A stretch of DNA of 18,401 nucleotides. Source: an uncultured Polynucleobacter sp. (GTDB lineage Bacteria > Pseudomonadota > Gammaproteobacteria > Burkholderiales > Burkholderiaceae). Of this stretch, positions 7,467-14,558 are shown one piece after another. The stretch is from positions 1-18,401 of the forward strand of contig CALKUJ010000031.1 in assembly GCA_937996825.1 (NCBI GenBank), given 5' to 3'. The notes beneath the pieces are model-generated. The model was not told the origin of the DNA, searched no databases, and was given only the letters and a program-made list of their open reading frames with translations. Position 1 is the first letter of the stretch. Each line of letters opens with the position of its first letter. A program made the translations under genes and the position numbers.

Positions 7467-8696
7467 ATGTCAGATATTAAAAAAGTTGTTCTAGCTTATT
7501 CTGGTGGCTTAGATACCAGCGTTATTTTGAAATGGTTACAAGACACCTACCAGTGTGAAATCGTGACTTTCACAGCCGATTTAGGTCAGGGTGAAGAGCT
7601 TGAGCCAGCAAGAGCCAAGGCGCTTAAATTTGGTATCAAACCTGAAAATATTTTTATTGATGATTTGCGCGAAGAGTTTGTCAGAGATTTTGTTTTCCCT
7701 ATGTTCCGCGCGAACACCATTTACGAAGGTGAATATTTATTAGGCACATCGATTGCCCGCCCATTGATCGCAAAGCGTCAGATTGAAATTGCACGTCAAA
7801 CAGGTGCTGACTCTGTATCTCATGGCGCTACAGGTAAAGGCAATGACCAAGTTCGTTTTGAGCTTGGCTATTACTCACTAGAGCCATCAATCAAAGTGAT
7901 TGCTCCATGGCGTGAATGGGATTTGTTGTCACGTGAAAAGCTATTGGCTTATGCCGAGCAACATGGCATTCCAGTTGAGATGAAGCACAAGCAAGGTGGT
8001 GCGCCATATTCTATGGACGCAAACCTATTGCACATCAGCTACGAAGGTCGTCACCTTGAAGACCCTAAGGCAGAAGCTGAAGAATCTATGTGGCGTTGGA
8101 CTGTATCGCCAGAGCAAGCCCCTGACACCCCTGAGTACCTCGACATCGAATTCGAGCGTGGTGATGCGGTTGCGATCAACGGTAAGCGTTACAAAGCCCA
8201 TGAAATGTTGGCTGAGTTGAACAAAATTGGCGGCAAACACGGTGTTGGACGTTTGGACCTTGTTGAGAACCGCTATGTTGGTATGAAGAGCCGTGGTTGC
8301 TATGAAACTCCTGGCGGCACGATCCTTTTGAAGGCTCACAGAGGTATTGAGAGTATTACTTTGGACCGTGAAGTGGCTCATTTGAAAGATGATTTGATGC
8401 CGCGTTACGCCAGCATGATTTACAACGGATATTGGTGGGCGCCAGAGCGCGTGGCGATTCAGACATTGATTGATCACACGCAACAAAGCGTGAGTGGTTT
8501 TGTGCGCGTGAAGTTGTACAAAGGTTCTGTCACCGTGGTTGCGCGTGATTCTAAAAACACTTTATTTGATCAAACCATTGCAACGTTTGACGATGACGGT
8601 GGTGCCTACAACCAAGCTGATGCTGGTGGCTTCATTAAATTAAATGCTCTACGTATGCGCATTGCTGCAAATGCACGTCGCAAACGTGGTTCTTAA
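7467..8696 (+). CDS. argG: Argininosuccinate synthase
   Basis: ArgG joins citrulline and aspartate with ATP to give argininosuccinate, the next step after ArgF. The 409 residues carry the ATP pyrophosphatase P-loop AYSGGLDTS (10-18), the citrulline/aspartate segment GATGKGNDQVRFE (120-132), PWREWDL and GRLDLVENRYVGMKSRG, all typical of class I synthetases of about 400 residues. The ATG at 7467 lies 32 bases after argF in an AT-rich spacer with no strong ribosome binding site. The two genes are most likely one transcript. argH is not in the window. Confidence 0.98.
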   Translation: MSDIKKVVLAYSGGLDTSVILKWLQDTYQCEIVTFTADLGQGEELEPARAKALKFGIKPENIFIDDLREEFVRDFVFPMFRANTIYEGEYLLGTSIARPLIAKRQIEIARQTGADSVSHGATGKGNDQVRFELGYYSLEPSIKVIAPWREWDLLSREKLLAYAEQHGIPVEMKHKQGGAPYSMDANLLHISYEGRHLEDPKAEAEESMWRWTVSPEQAPDTPEYLDIEFERGDAVAINGKRYKAHEMLAELNKIGGKHGVGRLDLVENRYVGMKSRGCYETPGGTILLKAHRGIESITLDREVAHLKDDLMPRYASMIYNGYWWAPERVAIQTLIDHTQQSVSGFVRVKLYKGSVTVVARDSKNTLFDQTIATFDDDGGAYNQADAGGFIKLNALRMRIAANARRKRGS

Positions 8697-8722
8697 AATT
8701 TCAAAGATCAAAAGGGTCAGAC

Positions 8723-9028
8723 ATGCAATTCGAACAAGTAACAGTTAATAAAAAAGCCAACGTATTCTTTGACGGTAAATGTGTTTCTCACACGGTCACA
8801 TTGCCAAGTGGTGAGCGCAAATCAGTTGGCGTGATTTTGCCCAGCACATTGCGCTTTGATTTAACAACCAGAGAAGTGATGGAAGTGGTTGATGGCACTG
8901 CTCATGTGAGCATCAATGGTGCAGCAGAGCAAGCATTTGCTGCTGGTCAATCTTGGACAGTTGAGGCGGGTGGTTATTTCGTGATCCGTGCTGAACAGCC
9001 TGTTCATTACGTTTGCCACTTTGGTTAA
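8723..9028 (+). CDS. ppnP: Pyrimidine/purine nucleoside phosphorylase (PpnP, DUF1255)
   Basis: PpnP is a small cupin-like enzyme; the E. coli homologue (YaiE) splits several purine and pyrimidine nucleosides with phosphate. The 101 residues include GKCVSHTVTLPSGERKSVGVILP (18-40), STLRFDLTTREVMEVVDG (41-58), AGQSWTVEAGGYFVI and the closing HYVCHFG, which fit the family's short beta-barrel of 93-105 residues. AAAGGG at 8711-8716 is a good ribosome binding site 6 bases before the ATG. It follows argG by 26 bases and is probably read through from it. A functional tie to arginine synthesis is not obvious. The stop codon lies in an inverted repeat shared with the facing DUF192 gene. Confidence 0.93.
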   Translation: MQFEQVTVNKKANVFFDGKCVSHTVTLPSGERKSVGVILPSTLRFDLTTREVMEVVDGTAHVSINGAAEQAFAAGQSWTVEAGGYFVIRAEQPVHYVCHFG

Positions 9029-9058
9029 TCACTGAATAATTACTGAGTCAGTGATTAA
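9025..9058. terminator. Inverted repeat containing both stop codons of ppnP and the DUF192 gene
   Basis: TTAATCACTGA (9025-9035) and TCAGTGATTAA (9048-9058) are perfect 11-bp complements around a 12-base loop. The ppnP stop TAA (9026-9028) is in the left arm and the stop of the minus-strand DUF192 gene (9057-9055) is in the right arm. A terminator or 3'-end protector for both transcripts is likely. The stem is AT-rich and no clear T run follows, so strength is uncertain. Confidence 0.65.
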
Positions 9059-9504
9059 TTCTTGGGCAGGCCAGTGATGGTGTGCCCAGGAAGTATTCCT
9101 TTCTTGCTGAACCAACCCTGGTTCATTTCTAAAGCGAAGCGAACAGGCTTTGTTGGACAATGATTATCTTCAGTCATTGCTTTCATTTCTAAAATATTCA
9201 CAATCTTTCCATCATCTGCAATGAAGGCGATGGCCAAAGGAATTTTTGTGTTTCTCATCCAAAAGCAATGAGTCGCACTTTGTTCAAAGATAAACAGCAT
9301 GCCGTCATCTGCTGGCATGTACGTGCGATGCATCAGGCCTAATTGACGCGCCTTTTCTGTTTTTGCCACTTCCGCTTGTATTTTGTAGATTCCCGCATAC
9401 AAATCAATCGTATGATTTTGTTGAGCCATTCCAGTTGAATGAAGCGCAAGGTATGCAAAGATGGCTGCAATCAGTTTTTGTGAAGAGATGAGTTTTTGCA
9501 GCAT
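9055..9504 (-). CDS. Secreted DUF192 family protein
   Basis: This DUF192 (UPF0127) protein has an N-terminal hydrophobic segment after basic residues, MLQKLISSQKLIAAIFAYLA, followed by a likely cleavage near GMA-QQ at about residue 26. It is therefore probably exported to the periplasm. The conserved block is complete: TEKARQLGLMHR, DDGMLFIFEQ, CFWMRNTKIPLAIAFI, GKIVNILEM and VRFALEMNQGWF. The family role is not established. I start at the ATG at 9504, giving 149 residues; a TTG two codons earlier (9510) is less likely. There is no clear ribosome binding site. It is convergent with ppnP and divergent from clpS. Confidence 0.9.
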   Translation of the reverse strand: MLQKLISSQKLIAAIFAYLALHSTGMAQQNHTIDLYAGIYKIQAEVAKTEKARQLGLMHRTYMPADDGMLFIFEQSATHCFWMRNTKIPLAIAFIADDGKIVNILEMKAMTEDNHCPTKPVRFALEMNQGWFSKKGILPGHTITGLPKN

Positions 9505-9669
9505 TAACAAAAAAATCCAGAAAAATTTTCAATCCATTCATCATACTTCAATGAGAATCATCAAAAGAAAACTTCAATAAATGCCTGGATTTAATATGAA
9601 TTTTTATTGGAATAAATAGCAAAAATAGGGCTTTCCCTCAATTTGAAACTTATGTTTAGAATAGGGTAT
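9505..9669. other. AT-rich divergent spacer between the DUF192 gene and clpS
   Basis: This is the longest gap in the window, about 165 bases, and should hold the promoters of both flanking units. I see AAATCCAG (9513-9520) inverted as CTGGATTT (9585-9592), and a direct repeat ACTTCAAT at 9545-9552 and 9571-9578. On the minus strand TATGAT (9545-9540) could be a -10 for the DUF192 gene, with only a poor -35. No convincing clpS promoter could be assigned by eye. Confidence 0.4.
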
Positions 9670-10017
9670 ATGAGTCGAAAACCTAAAACAGCTAACCCCA
9701 TAGATTTCCCTGCTTTTCAGGAGGATCACACCACGGTGATGGATCGCCAATCAGAGCGCGTTCAACCACCGAAGATGTTCCGAGTTGTTTTATTGAATGA
9801 TGACTTCACACCCATGGAATTTGTGGTGATGGTGATTCAGGAATATTTTCATCATGACCAAGAGCGCGCCACGCGCATCATGCTACAAGTACACCTAGAA
9901 GGAAAAGGGGTTTGTGGTGTATATACTAAAGATGTCGCTTTAACCAAAGTTCAACAAGTTGTAGATAGAGCCCGAGAGTCTGGGCACCCATTGCAGTGCA
10001 CTATGGAGGAAGCATGA
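9670..10017 (+). CDS. clpS: ATP-dependent Clp protease adaptor ClpS
   Basis: ClpS binds the N-domain of ClpA and delivers N-degron proteins to ClpAP. The core begins PPKMFRVVLLNDDFTPMEFVV and continues with RIMLQVHLEGKGVCG. It keeps the residues known to line the N-degron pocket in E. coli: the Asn-Asp pair, Thr and Met of the NDDFTPMEF segment, and the Met and His of MLQVH. The start is uncertain. ATG 9670 gives 115 residues but its AGGG (9663-9666) is only 3 bases away. ATG 9652 and TTG 9643 lie further up in the same frame. GTG 9736 and ATG 9739, which give 93 and 92 residues, are preceded by a perfect AGGAGG at 9719-9724, though 11-14 bases away. The stop overlaps the clpA start. Confidence 0.93.
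   Translation: MSRKPKTANPIDFPAFQEDHTTVMDRQSERVQPPKMFRVVLLNDDFTPMEFVVMVIQEYFHHDQERATRIMLQVHLEGKGVCGVYTKDVALTKVQQVVDRARESGHPLQCTMEEA
10005..10017 (+). promoter_or_regulatory. clpA ribosome binding site and ATGA overlap
   Basis: GGAGGA at 10005-10010 lies just ahead of the ATG at 10014-10016. That ATG overlaps the clpS stop TGA (10015-10017) as ATGA. This fixes the clpA start and points to translational coupling of adaptor and unfoldase. Confidence 0.85.
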
Positions 10018-12320
10018 TTGCTCAAGAATTAGAAGTTACCTTACATATGGCATTTGTGGACGCTAGAGCGTCAAGACATGAATTCATCACTGTTGAACAT
10101 TTACTGTGTGGCTTGCTCGACAACGCCACTGCCGCAGATGTATTGAAAGCTTGCGCTGTCAATATTGATGATTTAAAGAGCAATTTAAAAAATTTCATCA
10201 ATGACAACACGCCCATCGTGCCTGGATCAGATGATGTGGATACTCAACCAACCTTGGGTTTCCAAAGAGTGATTCAGCGCGCCATCATGCACGTGCAATC
10301 TACGTCTAATGGAAAAAAAGAAGTGACAGGCGCAAACGTTTTGGTAGCTATTTTTGGCGAAAAAGATTCACACGCTGTTTACTATCTACAGCAACAAGGC
10401 GTGACACGCCTTGATATTGTTAATTACATCAGTCACGGTATTAGAAAAGATCAGGTTGATGCTCCTAAAGCGAGCGAGCCGAGTGCCGAGGGTGAGGAGT
10501 CTGGTGCGGCTGGTAAAGACAGTCCATTAGAGCAGTACACACAAAATCTCAACGTGATGGCTAAGCAAGGACGTATTGATCCATTGATTGGTCGTGAAGG
10601 CGAGGTTGAGAGAGTCATTCAGGTTTTGTGCCGCCGCAGAAAAAATAATCCTTTATTGGTCGGTGAGGCTGGTGTTGGTAAGACAGCCATTGCTGAAGGA
10701 TTGGCTTGGAGAATCACGCAGAACGATGTGCCAGAAGTATTGGCTAAAGCCACGGTCTATTCATTGGATATGGGCGCCTTATTGGCTGGCACAAAGTACC
10801 GCGGTGACTTTGAGCAACGCCTCAAGGGTGTTTTAAAGAACCTCAAAGACAACCCAGACGCCATTTTGTTCATTGATGAAATTCACACCTTGATTGGCGC
10901 TGGCGCAGCATCTGGTGGAACATTGGATGCAAGCAATTTATTGAAGCCAGCTTTATCTAGTGGGCAAATGAAATGTGTTGGTGCAACTACCTTCAATGAA
11001 TACCGCGGTATTTTTGAAAAAGATGCAGCGCTTTCAAGACGTTTCCAAAAAGTGGATGTTTTGGAGCCAACGGTTGATCAAACAGTACAAATTTTGCGTG
11101 GTCTTAAGTCAAAGTTCGAAGAGCATCATGGTGTTAAGTATGCTCAAGCAGCTTTGACGGCGGCTGCAGAGTTGTCTGCACGTTATATCAATGACAGACA
11201 CTTGCCAGATAAGGCAATTGATGTGATTGACGAGGCTGGAGCCGCACAACGCATCTTGCCAAAATCAAAGCAAAAGAAAACGATTGGTCGCCAAGAGGTT
11301 GAAGACATTGTGGCGAAGATTGCTCGTATTCCGCCGCAGTCAGTGTCAGTGGATGATCGCAGCAAGTTGCAAACACTCGATCGTGATTTGAAGAGCGTTG
11401 TGTTTGGTCAAGATCCTGCCATTGAAGCTTTGGCATCTGCCATCAAAATGTCCAGAGCTGGTTTGGGTAAAGATGACAAGCCAATCGGTTCATTCTTATT
11501 CTCTGGCCCAACAGGCGTCGGTAAAACAGAGGTGGCCAAGCAGTTGGCCTTCATCATGGGCATTGAGCTGATTCGTTTTGACATGTCTGAGTACATGGAG
11601 CGCCATGCGGTGAGCCGCATGATTGGAGCGCCTCCAGGATATGTTGGCTTTGACCAAGGTGGTTTATTGACTGAAGCGGTCAATAAGAAGCCTCACTGCG
11701 TGCTCTTGCTTGATGAAATTGAAAAAGCGCATCCGGATATTTTCAATATCCTTTTACAAGTGATGGACCATGGCACATTGACTGATAACAATGGTCGCAA
11801 AGCTGACTTCAGAAATGTGATCATCATCATGACCACCAATGCTGGTGCTGAAGCCATGCAGAAGTCCACCATTGGATTCACCACCGTGCGTCAAGCCGGT
11901 GATGAAATGGGTGATATCAAGCGCACCTTCACGCCAGAGTTCCGCAATCGTTTAGATGCCATCGTGGGCTTCAAGGCCTTGGATGAAAGCATTATTTTGC
12001 GAGTGGTTGATAAGTTCTTGATGCAGCTTGAAGAGCAGTTGCATGAGAAGAAAGTGGACGCAAGTTTCACGGAGAATCTCAGAGCTTACTTGGCCAAGCA
12101 TGGCTTTGATCCTTTGATGGGCGCAAGACCAATGCAGCGACTCATTCAAGACTTGGTGCGCAAAGCACTTGCAGATGAATTGTTATTTGGTAAGTTGGTT
12201 CACGGCGGTCATGTGGTAGTTGACATGGATGCCAATGAGAAGATCGTTCTTGATTTTGATGCGCCTGTTAGACCTGCTGTGAAAAAGGCTTCTGCGGGTC
12301 GTGAGGTTCAAGAAATTTAA
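10014..12320 (+). CDS. clpA: ClpA, ATPase and unfoldase subunit of the ClpAP protease
   Basis: ClpA is the hexameric AAA+ unfoldase that feeds proteins to ClpP and works with the adaptor ClpS. The 768 residues comprise an N-domain (about 1-145) that binds ClpS; a first ATPase with Walker A GEAGVGKT (217-224) and Walker B LFIDEIH (285-291); and a second with Walker A GPTGVGKT (498-505) and Walker B VLLLDEIEK (563-571). Sensor 2 is GARP (703-706). The ClpP-docking tripeptide reads IGF at 620-622, whereas E. coli ClpA has IGL. No long coiled-coil middle domain is present, which separates it from ClpB and ClpC. An acidic linker (about 153-170) joins the N-domain to the first ATPase. The start at 10014 follows GGAGGA; a GTG at 9996 in the same frame is rejected. 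Confidence 0.98.
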   Translation: MIAQELEVTLHMAFVDARASRHEFITVEHLLCGLLDNATAADVLKACAVNIDDLKSNLKNFINDNTPIVPGSDDVDTQPTLGFQRVIQRAIMHVQSTSNGKKEVTGANVLVAIFGEKDSHAVYYLQQQGVTRLDIVNYISHGIRKDQVDAPKASEPSAEGEESGAAGKDSPLEQYTQNLNVMAKQGRIDPLIGREGEVERVIQVLCRRRKNNPLLVGEAGVGKTAIAEGLAWRITQNDVPEVLAKATVYSLDMGALLAGTKYRGDFEQRLKGVLKNLKDNPDAILFIDEIHTLIGAGAASGGTLDASNLLKPALSSGQMKCVGATTFNEYRGIFEKDAALSRRFQKVDVLEPTVDQTVQILRGLKSKFEEHHGVKYAQAALTAAAELSARYINDRHLPDKAIDVIDEAGAAQRILPKSKQKKTIGRQEVEDIVAKIARIPPQSVSVDDRSKLQTLDRDLKSVVFGQDPAIEALASAIKMSRAGLGKDDKPIGSFLFSGPTGVGKTEVAKQLAFIMGIELIRFDMSEYMERHAVSRMIGAPPGYVGFDQGGLLTEAVNKKPHCVLLLDEIEKAHPDIFNILLQVMDHGTLTDNNGRKADFRNVIIIMTTNAGAEAMQKSTIGFTTVRQAGDEMGDIKRTFTPEFRNRLDAIVGFKALDESIILRVVDKFLMQLEEQLHEKKVDASFTENLRAYLAKHGFDPLMGARPMQRLIQDLVRKALADELLFGKLVHGGHVVVDMDANEKIVLDFDAPVRPAVKKASAGREVQEI

Positions 12321-12326
12321 GGAAAA

Positions 12327-12373
12327 GCAGGGCTTAGTTAATTACTTGATTGAGTGACTTGATTAAGCTCTGC
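12327..12373. terminator. Inverted repeat at the clpA/dut convergent junction
   Basis: GCAGGGCTTA (12327-12336) pairs with TAAGCTCTGC (12364-12373) with one G-U pair. Pairing can continue inward through 12341/12359 using wobbles, leaving a loop of about 17 bases. The right arm includes the dut stop (12365-12363). The loop region also has a direct repeat ACTTGATT at 12344-12351 and 12357-12364. No T run follows on either strand, so terminator function is inferred from position and structure. Confidence 0.5.
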
Positions 12374-12812
12374 CAGTACTTCCGAATCCACCGGCGCCTC
12401 TGTCGCTAGCGCTGAACTCTGTTACTTCATTCCATTCAACTTGTGCGACCGGAACAATCACCAACTGTGCAAGACGCTCCATTGGTTCTAATTTGAAAGC
12501 AGTTTGACCACGATTCCAAGTGCTCACCATCAATTGTCCTTGGTAGTCTGAGTCAATCAAGCCAACAAGATTGCCCAAAACGATGCCATGCTTATGACCT
12601 AGGCCAGATCTTGGCAAGATCAAAGCGGCATAAGCCGGATCATCCAAGAAAATAGATAAACCAGTGGGCACTAAAACTGTTTGACCTGGCTCGATGACGA
12701 TGGCTTCGTCTAGGCAAGCTCTTAAATCAAGGCCAGCACTGCCACTCGTTGCGTATTGCGGCAGATTGTTTCTCATGCGTTCATCAAGAATTTTGACTTG
12801 TAGTTTTTTCAT
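12363..12812 (-). CDS. dut: Deoxyuridine 5'-triphosphate nucleotidohydrolase
   Basis: Dut hydrolyses dUTP to dUMP and pyrophosphate, keeping uracil out of DNA and supplying dUMP for thymidylate. It is a trimeric cytoplasmic enzyme. All five motifs of the trimeric dUTPase family are visible in the 149 residues: AGLDLRA (26-32), PRSGLGHKHG (67-76), GLIDSDYQGQL (84-94, containing the catalytic Asp), ERLAQLV (112-118) and the C-terminal closing arm RGAGGFGSTG (138-147). Length is normal. It begins with ATG 11 bases after coaBC and ends the ribF operon; the coaBC-dut order is widespread in proteobacteria. Confidence 0.98.
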   Translation of the reverse strand: MKKLQVKILDERMRNNLPQYATSGSAGLDLRACLDEAIVIEPGQTVLVPTGLSIFLDDPAYAALILPRSGLGHKHGIVLGNLVGLIDSDYQGQLMVSTWNRGQTAFKLEPMERLAQLVIVPVAQVEWNEVTEFSASDRGAGGFGSTGRA

Positions 12813-12823
12813 GGCTTATTTAT

Positions 12824-14023
12824 TTAAATTTTTGTGGAAACGAGTTGGATGATTTCGCGAGACAAAGTAGTTTTGTCGAGCTTATTGGTTTTAGTCATGC
12901 CTTTTTCTTCAACAATCAGTAATTGATTCTCATCAAGACCAAAAGTGTCTGGACCAAGATTACCTAAAAGCATAGGGATATTTTTCTTGAGGCGCTTTTC
13001 TTGAGCATGCTTTTCTAAATCATTGGTCTCGGCTGCAAACCCAACGCAGTAGGGCTTCTTGCCAGAAGACTGCTTGGCGACTTCGGCCAAGATGTCAGGA
13101 TTTAAATCAAACTCTAGAGTTGGGCTGGTTTGAGCAGTTTTTTTAATTTTCTGTGCAGATGCATTCTTGATTGACCAATCTGCTACCGCGGCAACAGAGA
13201 AGAAAACATCAGAATCAAGATGATTCATCACGGCAGCATGCATGTCTTTGGCGCTGACCACGTCGGTGCGTTTGATCTTGCCTGTGAACTCAAGGGGTGT
13301 TGCCAAGTGACATGGGCCTGCGATCAATTGAACATCGGCACCGGCCTCTACAGCAGCTCTTGCTAAAGCAAAGCCCATCTTTCCAGAGCTTCGATTGGTA
13401 ATGCCTCTAACAGGATCGATGACCTCGTATGTTGGGCCAGCGGTGATCAATACCTTTTTACCTGCCAATACTTTTTTTTGAAAAAAAGCGATGATGCCTT
13501 CAAGGATCTCTGCAGCTTCCAACATGCGACCCATGCCATTTTCGCCACAAGCTTGTGTGCCACTGGTGGGTCCGAGCACGTTGATGCCATCAGCTTGAAG
13601 TTGTTGCATATTTCTTTGTGTGGCTGGGTTTTCCCACATCTGCTTGTTCATTGCAGGAACCACGATCAAGGGGCACTCTTTGGCTAAACAGGTGGCACTG
13701 ACAAGGTCGTTCGCTAAACCATGTGAAATTTTTGCCAGCAAATCTGCGCTGGCGGGAACAGCCACAATGACATCCGCTTTTCTGGAAAGCTCAATGTGAG
13801 CCATGTTGTTAGAAATGCGTGCGTCCCATTGATCGGTATAAACGTGATTACCCGTGAGTGCTTGCATGGTCACAGGTGTCATGAACTTAGTCGCAGCTTC
13901 GCTCATGATCACTTGCACAGTAGCGCCTTCTTGGATGAGAGAGCGTGCTAATTCAGCCACTTTGAACGCAGCAATACCACCTGACATGGTCAGAAGGATA
14001 TGTTTGCCTTGAAGTGAATTCAT
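12824..14023 (-). CDS. coaBC: Bifunctional phosphopantothenoylcysteine decarboxylase / phosphopantothenate-cysteine ligase
   Basis: CoaBC carries out two successive steps to coenzyme A: CoaB joins cysteine to 4'-phosphopantothenate using CTP, and CoaC decarboxylates the product with FMN. The 399 residues read CoaC first (about 1-180), with SGGIAAFK (14-21), the catalytic His76 in HIELS, PAMN (123-126) and the Cys159 loop ACGENGMGRM. CoaB (about 186-399) follows, with TAGPTYEVIDPVRGITNRSSGKMG (194-217), AAVADW (278-283) and KIKK (292-295). The short linker contains TTTTTTTCAAAAAAAAG; slippage of the A8 run into the -1 frame would end translation at 13460-13458, giving about 188 residues of CoaC alone. 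Gaps are 17 bases from lspA and 11 to dut. Confidence 0.97.
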   Translation of the reverse strand: MNSLQGKHILLTMSGGIAAFKVAELARSLIQEGATVQVIMSEAATKFMTPVTMQALTGNHVYTDQWDARISNNMAHIELSRKADVIVAVPASADLLAKISHGLANDLVSATCLAKECPLIVVPAMNKQMWENPATQRNMQQLQADGINVLGPTSGTQACGENGMGRMLEAAEILEGIIAFFQKKVLAGKKVLITAGPTYEVIDPVRGITNRSSGKMGFALARAAVEAGADVQLIAGPCHLATPLEFTGKIKRTDVVSAKDMHAAVMNHLDSDVFFSVAAVADWSIKNASAQKIKKTAQTSPTLEFDLNPDILAEVAKQSSGKKPYCVGFAAETNDLEKHAQEKRLKKNIPMLLGNLGPDTFGLDENQLLIVEEKGMTKTNKLDKTTLSREIIQLVSTKI

Positions 14024-14040
14024 GAGCTATTTACCTTGAG

Positions 14041-14538
14041 TTATTTATTGACGCGCTTGATTTCATCTAAGATTAACAGAATCACGCCCATGGTGATTGC
14101 GCTATCAGCGATATTGAAGGCGGGCCAGTGCCAGCCAGCATAGTGAAGGTCAACAAAATCAACAACAGCACCATACAAGATGCGATCAATCACATTGCCA
14201 ATCGCACCACTCAAAACCAAGCTCATGGCCAAGCAAAAGAGAGTTTGACTGGTATTTTTTCTGATCAACCAAATCATGACGGCTGCAGCAATCAAACCGA
14301 TTCCAGTAAAGAACCAACGTTGCCAACCACCTGCTTGTGCCAAAAATGAAAAAGCCGCACCTGGGTTGTAAACCAAAGTCCAATTCAAAAAGCTGGTCAC
14401 CGGTTGAGAGATTCCCTCAATTAGATTGGTTTTAGCAATCACCTTGGTCAGTTGATCAAGGATCAAAATGAGTGCAGATGCTCCCATCCAGAGCAAGAAG
14501 CTTTGTTGGTTACCAGACGATTTGCTAGAGCGGGCCAA
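14041..14538 (-). CDS. lspA: Lipoprotein signal peptidase (signal peptidase II)
   Basis: LspA is an inner-membrane aspartyl protease that removes the signal peptide from diacylated prolipoproteins. The 165 residues contain four hydrophobic segments (about 15-35, 72-92, 98-115 and 140-158). Conserved motifs are DQLTK (28-32), YNPGAAFSFL (57-66), GAIGNVIDR (111-119), VVDF (125-128) and FNIADS (141-146). The two catalytic aspartates are probably Asp127 and Asp145, by comparison with the Pseudomonas enzyme. The ATG at 14538 is 20 bases after the ileS stop, and coaBC follows after 17 bases. The ileS-lspA pairing is one of the most conserved in proteobacteria. Confidence 0.97.
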   Translation of the reverse strand: MARSSKSSGNQQSFLLWMGASALILILDQLTKVIAKTNLIEGISQPVTSFLNWTLVYNPGAAFSFLAQAGGWQRWFFTGIGLIAAAVMIWLIRKNTSQTLFCLAMSLVLSGAIGNVIDRILYGAVVDFVDLHYAGWHWPAFNIADSAITMGVILLILDEIKRVNK

Positions 14539-14558
14539 ATAATTCTCCTTTGATGATC

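Noticed and set aside
8025..8486. 153-codon open frame on the minus strand opposite argG
   Set aside because: It lies wholly inside the strongly conserved argG. The translation has no recognisable domain, and long antisense frames are expected from codon bias.
9513..9592. 8-bp inverted repeat AAATCCAG/CTGGATTT and repeated ACTTCAAT in the DUF192/clpS spacer
   Set aside because: Short repeats 26-72 bases apart are expected by chance in AT-rich sequence. No flanking duplication or transposase suggests a mobile element.
9996..10013. Earlier GTG start for clpA
   Set aside because: It would overlap the coding end of clpS and lies upstream of the GGAGGA site that correctly serves the ATG at 10014.
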